Shown one piece after another: positions 8,867-16,678 of a stretch of 64,000 bases of DNA. The stretch spans positions 45,753 to 109,752 of the forward strand of contig WQZS01000010.1 of assembly GCA_009780585.1 (NCBI GenBank), given 5' to 3'. The stretch comes from Defluviitaleaceae bacterium (GTDB lineage Bacteria > Bacillota > Clostridia > Lachnospirales > WQUN01). Under the pieces are notes generated by a model. It was not told the origin of the DNA and ran no database searches. It saw only the letters and a program-made list of their open reading frames with translations. The stretch's first letter is position 1; each line of letters opens with the position of its first letter. The position numbers and the translations under genes were made by a program.

Positions 8867-11029
8867 TTACTCCGTCCCCTCAACCAAATCGTTATACCAT
8901 TTAACGGACAGGATATACGCGTCGTTTACGTAGGACGCGTCCAGTTGGTGATGATCGACGAATTGCGCGACCAGCTCCCAGTTGGCGTATTCGTAATTTT
9001 CGTAGAAGCTGAGCATGTCGGAATAGACGCCGGACTTGGAAAGGATCGATTCGCGGATGTCTTCCTCCACGGGCAGGTCGGCCATAAGCTCTTCGCGGGT
9101 GGTGTCGAGTGCGATGTGCAGGAGTGAAAGCATCCCGATCATGAAGAGCTTCTGCGGGTTCCTGCGGATGCGGAAATGCGGCGCGAGCAATTCGCCGAAG
9201 TTCGCGCGGATGAGTGACAGGCGGATCAGCTCGATGGGTTTGTCTTCGGCTACGCCGCGCAGGGCGAGTACGGCGATCCATTTCTTTAGGTTGTCTTCAC
9301 CGAGGTAGGCGATGGCGTTGGAAATGGAGGTGACGTTGCGCAAGCCCACGGCGGCGGAATTTAAAATACGCAGGAGTTTGTAGGAAAGCGCCACGTCGGA
9401 CGCTATGATCGCGCTGATTTCGCGGAAGTCCATGTACCCTTCGGTGTTGGAGAGCTTCATCAGGCGCAGGTAGTTAACTTTGAGAGGATTAATTTCCTTG
9501 GATTTTTGCCCGACGGCGGGTTGGCGGAAGTAAAAGCCCTTAAACAAGTGGAAGCCCGCGTCCTTGGCAGCGTTGTATTCCTCCAGGGTATCCACGCCCG
9601 TAGCCACGAAACGTTTGCCGAACGAGGAAGCGATGATCTTCTTTTGCTTGGCGATGTCGGCGTCCTTGGGCGAGAACATGCAATAATCCGCAAGGCTTAA
9701 CAAGTCTTCTTCCGGCGCGTTTGAACGCAGGCCGCTGACCGCCAGCTTGTACCCGTGCTTCTTCAATACGGTATAGAGCGTGAAATCCTTGTTGCGCTTT
9801 TCTTCCGTCATCCGTTCCGGCAGGTTAAATTGCACGATGAACTTTTCCCGCGGCAAGTTGTTCAATACCGCAGGGTTAAGCAGTTGCTTCGAATAGGCAA
9901 TGAAATAATGCAGTTTATCGTCCAGGTTGTGCAGGCCCATCGCGTCCAGCGTACGGTTGAAGTCCTTCAAATCCACGGATGAATCGGAATCGTCGTTGTC
10001 CTCGCTGCAATCCATCAGCTCGTAGCCGAAGGTCTTGCCCACGGCGGTAAGGACGGGTTGTATGTTGATGAATACATCCTTGAATTTTTGCGCGGTGTCG
10101 TATTGGTTGATGAAGAACGTGATTTGGTTACGGCCCGCGGCCTTGGCCTCGTACAGGGCGATGTCCGCTTTGCGCAAACATTCCGAAAGGCCGGTACCGT
10201 CCCGCGGGAAAAGGGAGACCCCCATACTCAGCGTACAGGTCAGCTCGATATTGGGCAGCGAGTACGAACGCAACGCCGCCGACAGGAGGTTATTGTAATG
10301 GAGGACGGTCGAGTCTTCGGAGTCGAAGCGGTTGGCGGGGTCGGTATACAGCAGGACGAATTCGTCGCCGCCCAAACGATACAGCTTACCCGCGAAATCC
10401 TTTTCGCTTTCTAAGTGCTCAGCCAGCCTGCGCAGTACGATATCGCCCGTATTGTGCCCGTACGTATCGTTGATCGCCTTAAAATGGTCCAAGTCAAACA
10501 GCGCGACGATGCCCGTTAAATCACCGGCTTCGATTTTCGCCTCAATCGCGGCGAAGACTTCCTTCAACTTCGTGCGGTTGGGCACGCCTGTAAGCTGGTC
10601 TATATACGCCAGCTCGTAGAGGCGTTTTTTGGTGGTGATTTCTTCGGTGATATCGTTCATGGTGAAGATGAAAGCGGGGTGGTCGTCGATCCAATTGATG
10701 GCTGTACAGCGTACCTGGAAGGTGCGGCCCCTCGCATCCTCGATTTCGAACACGCCTTCGACGGCCTTCGAACGGCTTACGCCGTAAGGGCAATGCGAAC
10801 ACAGCGCGGGAAAGGTGGCGGCATAACCCGTACGGCAATCGTGGGAGAAGCCCGCGTCGGTATACATACGTGTTTTCGCGCGTTCGTTGGTGAAGAGTAC
10901 CTCGCAGCGTTTGCGTACCACCAACACCTCAAGCTCCATCGGGTCGAGTATGCCGCTGATATCCCCCAAAATGTCCCTGATATCGGTTTTCTTGAATTTT
11001 TCCTTGATGCGCGCGATGGGGTTTTTCAT
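8867..11029 (-). CDS. PAS-GGDEF diguanylate cyclase fused to degenerate EAL-HDOD (YuxH-like) module
   Basis: 720 residues. About 30-135 is a PAS-like sensory domain with a CSHC cluster (77-80). A GGDEF domain follows (about 137-310) with an intact GGDEF signature at 220-224, so synthesis of c-di-GMP is plausible. No RxxD inhibitory site is visible at the usual place before GGDEF. From about 315 the protein resembles YuxH/CdgJ-type proteins: a degenerate EAL-like domain (GYELM instead of the full EAL signature) and a C-terminal HDOD domain (about 525-715, ASDVALSYKLLRILNSAAVG). EAL-HDOD proteins usually lack phosphodiesterase activity and bind partners. Making the signal and sensing or transducing it in one chain is inferred. 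Confidence 0.85.
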   Translation of the reverse strand: MKNPIARIKEKFKKTDIRDILGDISGILDPMELEVLVVRKRCEVLFTNERAKTRMYTDAGFSHDCRTGYAATFPALCSHCPYGVSRSKAVEGVFEIEDARGRTFQVRCTAINWIDDHPAFIFTMNDITEEITTKKRLYELAYIDQLTGVPNRTKLKEVFAAIEAKIEAGDLTGIVALFDLDHFKAINDTYGHNTGDIVLRRLAEHLESEKDFAGKLYRLGGDEFVLLYTDPANRFDSEDSTVLHYNNLLSAALRSYSLPNIELTCTLSMGVSLFPRDGTGLSECLRKADIALYEAKAAGRNQITFFINQYDTAQKFKDVFINIQPVLTAVGKTFGYELMDCSEDNDDSDSSVDLKDFNRTLDAMGLHNLDDKLHYFIAYSKQLLNPAVLNNLPREKFIVQFNLPERMTEEKRNKDFTLYTVLKKHGYKLAVSGLRSNAPEEDLLSLADYCMFSPKDADIAKQKKIIASSFGKRFVATGVDTLEEYNAAKDAGFHLFKGFYFRQPAVGQKSKEINPLKVNYLRLMKLSNTEGYMDFREISAIIASDVALSYKLLRILNSAAVGLRNVTSISNAIAYLGEDNLKKWIAVLALRGVAEDKPIELIRLSLIRANFGELLAPHFRIRRNPQKLFMIGMLSLLHIALDTTREELMADLPVEEDIRESILSKSGVYSDMLSFYENYEYANWELVAQFVDHHQLDASYVNDAYILSVKWYNDLVEGTE

Positions 11030-11144
11030 ACAGACGCTCCTTGTGGGAAAAAGTATGTAAATAATATTCGATTATAATCAACATCCGTTTTGTAAGATGA
11101 TGCCCGTTAGTCTATACTATATCATAACTACAGAAAGAATAGGT

Positions 11145-12956
11145 ATGCATATTATGCAAAAAATTACGGGAAATACCAACGGGATACGCCGTTCCTACCT
11201 TGCGCAATTGGAATCCGTCTACGAAATGGAGATCGACCGCAAAGCCTTTTGCCCGCCGGAAATTATCGGGGCGCTGGCGGCGTTTACCGGGGCTACCGGA
11301 CGCGAGGCCATGGTCTACATCGACCGTTCCGGGCGTATTGAAGCGGTCAGCATAGGCGAACAGGACCGCGTGTCGCTGCCTTCGCTTTCCAAACGCCGTT
11401 CCTCCGACCGTTTAAGCGGCATCCGTTGTATCCATACGCACCCGGGCGGCAACGGCGAGTTGTCCGATGTGGACATCCAGTCGCTCAAGACCCTGCGCTT
11501 GGATGCGATGGCCGCCGTAGGCGTATTGGAGGGCAAGCCCACGTTTATGAGCGTAGCCGTATTGGGCGAACGGATTGGGGAAGGGGATTTTACGGTGGTT
11601 AACTTCGTGTCGAATCGACACGAAGTGATTGACGACGGACGGTTATGGGCGGAAATCCACGAGGCCGACAACCGTATCCGCCCCCATGAAGCCAAGAAAG
11701 CCGAAGCCGAAATCGCCCGCGCTATCCTGGTGGGCGTCGGCGAAAAGGGGAACGAAGCCCTCGACGAGCTGCGGCAATTATCCGATACCGCGGGCTTCAT
11801 TACTATCGGCACGCTGTACCAGCCCCGTCCGAAGCCCGACAAGGCGACTTACCTCGGGCAAGGGCGGCTGCATGACCTCGTGCTGGAAATACAAGCCTTA
11901 AACGCCGATACCGTAATCTTCGACGACGAGCTTTCCCCCGCGCAGATACGCAATATCCAAAAGGTACTCGGCAAGACCGAGATCATCGACCGCACAGCTT
12001 TGATCCTGGACATCTTTTCCGGCCGCGCGTCCACCCATGAAGGGCGGTTGCAAGTCGAACTGGCGAAAACCAAGTACATGCTGCCGCGGATGACGGGCTT
12101 TTGGACGCATTTGAACCGTATGGGCGGCGGCGGCGCGGGCGGCGGCGGCGCGCGGCGCGGCGAAGGCGAAACCCAACTCGAGGTGGACCGCCGTATCTTA
12201 CGCAAGCGCGTGGACGAATTGGAACGTGAGATCGACAAGGTAAAGGCACGGCGGGAGGTACAGCGCACCCAACGCGAACGCGCCAACGTCCCCGTCGTCG
12301 CGCTCGTCGGGTATACCAACGCGGGCAAGTCCACTTTAATGAACCGCCTTTCCGGCAGCGATGTATTGGCTGAGGATAAGCTGTTCGCCACGCTTGACCC
12401 TATTTCCCGCCGCGTCAATTACGGCAGCGGTGAATTTTTACTGGTCGATACCGTCGGTTTTATCCACAAGCTACCGCATGATTTGGTCAACGCCTTCCGC
12501 GCGACGCTGGAGGAAACGAAGTACGCCGACTTGCTGGTTCATGTGGTGGACGCTTCCTCCGATGAACGTGTTAAGCAAATGGAAGTCGTGAACACGGTCC
12601 TGCGGGAGTTGGGCGCGGGGGAAAACCCGATATTGACGGCGTTTAACAAATGCGACGTGATCAAGGACAAAAACGAAATCCCGCGCGGACAAAACCCCGC
12701 GGAATCCGTCATCGCCATCTCCGCCAAGACCGGTATGGGTATGGACGCGTTAAAAAACGCGGTGACGCATGGTTTGTCGAACCTGCGTACCGCGGTAAAG
12801 GTTTTGCTCCCGCTTAATGCCGGGGCGATGGTTTCCCGCGTGTATGAAGTGGGCAAGGTGGAGGTGTGTGAGTACCGCGAGGATGGGATTTTCCTTTCGG
12901 CTGTCGTGCCTATGGCGGATGCTACGCGGTTAAAGGCGGCGGCGATAGAAGGATAA
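11145..12956 (+). CDS. hflX: GTPase HflX (long form with N-terminal JAMM/RadC-like domain)
   Basis: 603 residues from the chosen start. The C-terminal part is a classic HflX: glycine-rich GGGGAGGGGARRGEGETQLE linker, then G1 GYTNAGKS, G3 DTVGF, G4 NKCD and G5 SAK. HflX binds the 50S subunit, splits stalled or hibernating ribosomes and hydrolyses GTP in the cytosol. The first ~180 residues carry IHTHPGGNGELSD, a JAMM/RadC-like metal motif found in the long HflX of many Clostridia. Starts at 11145 and 11154 are both possible, each with a weak ribosome binding site; 11097 has none. It appears monocistronic. Confidence 0.93.
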   Translation: MHIMQKITGNTNGIRRSYLAQLESVYEMEIDRKAFCPPEIIGALAAFTGATGREAMVYIDRSGRIEAVSIGEQDRVSLPSLSKRRSSDRLSGIRCIHTHPGGNGELSDVDIQSLKTLRLDAMAAVGVLEGKPTFMSVAVLGERIGEGDFTVVNFVSNRHEVIDDGRLWAEIHEADNRIRPHEAKKAEAEIARAILVGVGEKGNEALDELRQLSDTAGFITIGTLYQPRPKPDKATYLGQGRLHDLVLEIQALNADTVIFDDELSPAQIRNIQKVLGKTEIIDRTALILDIFSGRASTHEGRLQVELAKTKYMLPRMTGFWTHLNRMGGGGAGGGGARRGEGETQLEVDRRILRKRVDELEREIDKVKARREVQRTQRERANVPVVALVGYTNAGKSTLMNRLSGSDVLAEDKLFATLDPISRRVNYGSGEFLLVDTVGFIHKLPHDLVNAFRATLEETKYADLLVHVVDASSDERVKQMEVVNTVLRELGAGENPILTAFNKCDVIKDKNEIPRGQNPAESVIAISAKTGMGMDALKNAVTHGLSNLRTAVKVLLPLNAGAMVSRVYEVGKVEVCEYREDGIFLSAVVPMADATRLKAAAIEG

Positions 12957-12984
12957 ATACGCGAACGGGGTTTATGTGGGGGTT

Positions 12985-13021
12985 CCAAGGCGACGGTGTA
13001 TCTTGCCGCGCCGTCGCTTGG
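12985..13021 (+). terminator. GC-rich hairpin after hflX
   Basis: CCAAGGCGACGG (12985-12996) pairs with CCGTCGCTTGG (13011-13021) with one bulge. There is no clear T-run after it, so terminator function is only likely. Confidence 0.4.
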
Positions 13022-13083
13022 TGTTCACGGAAATACTGTTTGCGGATGTTTAAGCGCGTATTTTATTTTTGGCAATGATATTT

Positions 13084-13479
13084 TTATCTTATCCAATGAA
13101 ATTTCAAAGGTTCTTTGCCTTCAATCACATCGAACTCATGGTGGTCACAAGTCAAAAGAGACCCTTTTAAAACAATAGCTTGGGCTAAAGCTATTGAGTC
13201 AGCCAATGAAATTTTATAAGTGGCTTTCAACCTGCCTGCATGGGTAAAAATAATTTCATCAAATTCGCAAATCTGAACTTCCGAACGTTTTATTGTGTTA
13301 ACGAAATTATCGGCATAATCCTTTCCCTTATATCTATAAAAATCATAATAAACTTCCAGCAAATTAATCTTGTTTAAGAACAAATTGGCTGTACCTTTGC
13401 TTGTTTTATTATATATATCAACAACAATGTCCGCACCTTTTTCATTTCTGGCCGCGGCAAGTAAAGCGCAGGCATCCAA
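13084..13479 (-). CDS. PIN-domain ribonuclease toxin, orphan with abnormal N-terminus
   Basis: 131 residues of PIN fold. The first acidic residue sits in LDACALLAA, and later acidic residues occur in KINLLEVYYD, ISLADSIALAQA and LTCDHHEFD, as in VapC-like RNases that cleave RNA with Mg. The frame upstream reads LFVLDACALL, as expected for strand 1 of a PIN domain, but a TGA lies ten codons before the Asp and there is no ATG. Only a TTG (13479) can start the protein, with AAGGA about 10 bases before it. There is no antitoxin gene immediately upstream. Either the gene starts at TTG with a clipped first strand, or it lost its true start in a rearrangement and is inactive. Confidence 0.6.
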   Translation of the reverse strand: MDACALLAAARNEKGADIVVDIYNKTSKGTANLFLNKINLLEVYYDFYRYKGKDYADNFVNTIKRSEVQICEFDEIIFTHAGRLKATYKISLADSIALAQAIVLKGSLLTCDHHEFDVIEGKEPLKFHWIR

Positions 13480-13537
13480 GACAAATAGATCCTTAGCGGT
13501 TTGTCAAGAAATTTTTCACCGTTTGAGCATAAAAATA

Positions 13538-13574
13538 GCCCATGAAATAGTTAATGTAATCTCTATTCATGGGC
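13538..13574 (-). terminator. Terminator after the P-loop kinase gene
   Basis: A stem of about 12 base pairs (GCCCATGAATAG with CTATTTCATGGGC on the minus strand) is followed by TATTTTTAT. It sits 64 bases past the stop codon of the kinase-like gene. Confidence 0.6.
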
Positions 13575-13637
13575 GTATTGTTCTAAATCTCTATTATTAC
13601 AAACGTTGGTGTTGGAAGGGATTACACGGCGGTTTGC

Positions 13638-14207
13638 TTATACCGCGTTATAAATTGTATAAATTTCATTGACTATATCATCTTTTGATTTACCTTTCAC
13701 ATAAATAATATGTTTGCATAAATCATAATTTGAATGATGCGCAAGGAAATGTTTATTGGCTTCACGCGCTTCATACGCTTCATCGTCATAAACACCCCTT
13801 TTCCCTAAAAACGCCAACGACTCTATAATATCTTCTGACGGCAAAAGTAAAAATACATTGTAAAAATCCATTAATAATTCTTTTGCTTCGTTAAGCATTT
13901 CATCGTCTTCGTATACGGAATGCCCCGCGCCAAAATCAAAAATACAATCCGAATATTCACTCAAAATTCTCTTAATTGCATATAATTCGAACGGTTTCCA
14001 ATAACGATACATACCGTTAAAGAACCCTTTTTCTTTGAAGATTTTATTTGCCGTCTCCTGACAATATCCAATTTCTTCGTAATAAGGAATCCGTATTTCA
14101 TCAATATGTATGTGCGGCTTGTTTAATTTTTCTGACAGCATTTTTGAAGTTGTTGTTTTCCCAACACCCATGGCACCAATAAGAATTATCTCATTTCGCA
14201 TATTCAT
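13638..14207 (-). CDS. P-loop kinase, shikimate-kinase-like
   Basis: 189 residues. The Walker A motif GAMGVGKTTT is at about residues 11-20, followed by HIDEIR where shikimate kinases carry an Asp-containing substrate motif. The segment LGKRGVYDDEAYEAR looks like a lid with its Arg. True shikimate kinases have more conserved Arg and Gly-Gly positions than are seen here, and no aromatic-pathway genes are nearby, so the substrate is uncertain. The base composition is AT-richer than the flanking genes, suggesting an acquired gene. Confidence 0.65.
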   Translation of the reverse strand: MNMRNEIILIGAMGVGKTTTSKMLSEKLNKPHIHIDEIRIPYYEEIGYCQETANKIFKEKGFFNGMYRYWKPFELYAIKRILSEYSDCIFDFGAGHSVYEDDEMLNEAKELLMDFYNVFLLLPSEDIIESLAFLGKRGVYDDEAYEAREANKHFLAHHSNYDLCKHIIYVKGKSKDDIVNEIYTIYNAV

Positions 14208-14484
14208 CCCCCGATATCGTACAATAAATAAATACTACCGCCAAGCCCAAAACGAACAAGGCAACGTAGAAAACAAAATTATTCTGCCACAAAGTATAGC
14301 ACACCTACTGCCGCATATAGTTGGTCACTTATGGGGAATTTCGGAAGTCGGCTATTGTTTCTTTGAATAAGCTATTTGCCTGTAAACGAATCCCCGATTC
14401 ACCGCCCTTTCCCAATGCCCTGAAACGCCGCGTTTTCAATGTTTTTTTGTACTTCGGTGAAGAAGTCCTTAACATAGTATCAAG
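14208..14484. other. AT-rich stretch without a convincing gene
   Basis: On the minus strand about 20 in-frame codons (near 14400-14470, VKDFFTEVQKNIENAAFQG) look protein-like but have no start codon and end early. It may be a relic of a gene that once followed the antitoxin-like ORF at 14485-14709. A TATACT box on the minus strand could serve the kinase gene. No other structure is evident. Confidence 0.3.
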
Positions 14485-14709
14485 TCATTCACCTTCTAAC
14501 ACCTTCTCATCATGTTTTCTTGCCATAAATTCATCAACAGTAAATCCGCAATCGGAAGCAATGCCCAAAAACGGGCAGCCATTTTGGGATTGAATCATCG
14601 GAATAAGTCTTAGTTCACCTTCAAGTTCGCGAACCTTTACTTTTTCTACCCGCAATAAACGGAACAAAGATTCCGGCAACGTTTTGGTGTCTAATACCAT
14701 TTCCGTCAT
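14485..14709 (-). CDS. Short antitoxin-like protein
   Basis: 74 residues. The N-terminal half (MVLDTKTLPESLFRLLRVEKVKVRELEGELRL begins with a conserved LP..LF pattern) looks like small AbrB/PHD-like antitoxins paired with PIN toxins in Clostridia. The second half (FTVDEFMARKHDEKVLE) resembles a toxin-neutralising tail. The PIN gene 1 kb downstream on the same strand may be its former partner, separated by the kinase gene. Assignment rests on pattern memory only and is uncertain. Confidence 0.4.
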   Translation of the reverse strand: MTEMVLDTKTLPESLFRLLRVEKVKVRELEGELRLIPMIQSQNGCPFLGIASDCGFTVDEFMARKHDEKVLEGE

Positions 14710-14794
14710 GTTGGTTCACTTCTTTCAAATAATTAATTTAATAGCAACTTCATCTTATCATTAAAGTACGTTGTTTTGATATGTTTTATTAACT

Positions 14795-15622
14795 TCACCG
14801 GAATTTTTGACAGCCCTTACAGATATACACATTACCGCCGAGGTAGGCGATGCGGTAAATGATATCGCCGCAGGCGGGGCAGGGGTGGTTGATGCCGTTT
14901 TTTGACATGGTGGTGGTGTAGCCGCCGGGATTGCCGAACAGGTCCTTTTCGATGTCGCGCCCGCCTTTTTGGGTCATATCGGTGAGGATTTTTTTGACGG
15001 TTTCGTACAGCGTTTTGATTTCCGCGTCGGATAGTAGCTCCATCCTGCGCTTGGGGTGGATTTTCGCGATCCAAAGGATGTCTTGCAATACGCCGTTGCC
15101 CAAGCCGGGGATGCGTTGCTTGGTGGCGAGGAAGGCTTTGGCGGAGAGGGCGCGTGTTTCGTCCGTCAACAGCGACGAAAAATAGGCGAAATCGAAAGCG
15201 TCGGAAAGGGGGTCGGGTTTTTCCTTGCCCACATGGTAGTAGAAGTCCTCGTTCGCGTCCTTGGGGAAGGCGAAGATGCCGCCGTACATTTGTATCGTGC
15301 AGACGATGGCGGAGCCGTCCTCGAATTCCATGATGAGTTGGTGCTTGGCGGGGCGTTTCGCGCCCGCTTCCAGGTAGCGCGCGTTTACCCCGTCGCAAAA
15401 GGAGATATGTATATCATCCGCCACGATTTCCGGCCGGCCGCCGTATGCCGCCGCGCTTGTGATCGTTTTGCCGTCCAGCATCCTTCCGTACAGGCTCGGT
15501 TCGCCGAAGTACCACGCGAATCCGTGGGGCGAGGCACCCGCTTGCGCGGACACGATACGCTTGCCGATGACCGTTTCGTTCAATTGCCGCGCGATGGTGC
15601 GGGCTTCGGGTAATTCCAACAT
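14795..15622 (-). CDS. Fpg/Nei-family DNA glycosylase lacking the catalytic Pro2
   Basis: 275 residues. The N-terminus reads MLELPEART, the central region has the helix-two-turn-helix QRIPGLGNGVLQDILW, and the C-terminus has a four-cysteine zinc finger (CPACG, 14 residues, CKGC). This is the formamidopyrimidine-DNA glycosylase architecture for base-excision repair. In the classical enzyme Pro2 is the Schiff-base nucleophile; here position 2 is Leu. A GGAGG ribosome binding site fixes this ATG. A Firmicutes clade with Ile or Leu at this position exists in my recollection, so the loss is probably ancestral. Activity may be altered or absent. Confidence 0.8.
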   Translation of the reverse strand: MLELPEARTIARQLNETVIGKRIVSAQAGASPHGFAWYFGEPSLYGRMLDGKTITSAAAYGGRPEIVADDIHISFCDGVNARYLEAGAKRPAKHQLIMEFEDGSAIVCTIQMYGGIFAFPKDANEDFYYHVGKEKPDPLSDAFDFAYFSSLLTDETRALSAKAFLATKQRIPGLGNGVLQDILWIAKIHPKRRMELLSDAEIKTLYETVKKILTDMTQKGGRDIEKDLFGNPGGYTTTMSKNGINHPCPACGDIIYRIAYLGGNVYICKGCQKFR

Positions 15623-15738
15623 GGCTTTCCTCCGGTTTGACGAATGTTTTTATATACTTAGTATAGCATGAAATATTCACTTTTTGGCCATTCCGATTGT
15701 TATTTCCGCTTGCGGTGGTATAATCGGGAAGGTGCATA

Positions 15739-16674
15739 ATGCCTTGGGTCGGGGGCGTACATAGAATGAAGGCAACAAACATACGGAATTTTATCGGTAA
15801 TCGGTCGAAAACGGCGATCGCTTTATTTTGCTTCGCGTTACTTACCGCGTGCACAAACACGGAGCAAAAACCGCTGCCCACGGTCGGGGATTATTTGTTG
15901 GAAACCATCGCGGAAGTGAAGGACCTGCGTGTCGGGATCGTGACCGGCCCGTATTGGGATATGTTCTATGAAGCGATATTACCGCCGCTGCGGGAAATGG
16001 GCTATACCGCTACACCGGTTTACTTCGGTGATTTTTCCGGCCCCAATTACGCGCTGGCCAACGGCTTGATCGATATCAATATCTTCCAGCACTATGTGTT
16101 CCTCAATAATTTTAAGTTCGAGAATACGCTGGCCCTTTCGGCCATCATGGAGATCCCAACCGTGTCCATGGGCGTGTTTTCAACCCGCTACAGTACGACG
16201 GGCGAAATCACGTACGGGGCAACCGCGTCCATACCCGACGACCCCTCCAACCTCGCACGCGCCTTAATGGTGCTGGAAAGCGCGAACTTAATCACCCTCA
16301 ACCCCGCCATTGACAAAACACGCGCAACGGTCAGGGACATCATCGCCAACCCGTCGGGTATCCGTTTCGTGCCCTTGCCCGCGCACCATTTGGTAAGCAC
16401 GCTGGATGATTACGGCTTTTCCGTCATTAACGGCAACTATGCCGTCAGCAGCGGGCTTAACGCGTCGGATTCACTCTTCCAGGAGGTTTTGCAAAATAAT
16501 TTCATGAACGTCATTGCCGTGCGCACCGAGGATTTGAACAAGCGGTTCGTGCGGGACATCATCGAGGTCATCTATTCCGAAGCGTTCGGCGAAATCATCA
16601 CCGACCCGAACGGCAATTACGCGGGCTTCCAATGGCCGCGCTGGCTGCATGACGCGGTAAACGAAACGAGGTGA
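15739..16674 (+). CDS. NlpA/MetQ-like lipoprotein (substrate-binding sensor component)
   Basis: 311 residues. A lipoprotein signal ends in LLTAC, so the mature protein is anchored outside the membrane. The body matches the methionine-binding NlpA fold: LRVGIVTGPYWDMF, YFGDFSGPNYALANGLIDINIFQHYVFL, IPDDPSNLARAL. NlpA proteins normally feed an ABC importer, but no permease or ATPase follows; instead a hybrid histidine kinase starts 4 bases after the stop. The likely job is to present a ligand to that kinase. GGGAAGG sits 6 bases before the ATG at 15739. An ATG at 15766 gives a more normal signal peptide. Confidence 0.8.
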   Translation: MPWVGGVHRMKATNIRNFIGNRSKTAIALFCFALLTACTNTEQKPLPTVGDYLLETIAEVKDLRVGIVTGPYWDMFYEAILPPLREMGYTATPVYFGDFSGPNYALANGLIDINIFQHYVFLNNFKFENTLALSAIMEIPTVSMGVFSTRYSTTGEITYGATASIPDDPSNLARALMVLESANLITLNPAIDKTRATVRDIIANPSGIRFVPLPAHHLVSTLDDYGFSVINGNYAVSSGLNASDSLFQEVLQNNFMNVIAVRTEDLNKRFVRDIIEVIYSEAFGEIITDPNGNYAGFQWPRWLHDAVNETR

Positions 16675-16678
16675 AGCC

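Noticed and set aside
14321..14593. Plus-strand ORF (90 codons) over the antitoxin-like gene
   Set aside because: Antisense to a better protein-like frame and without ribosome binding site.
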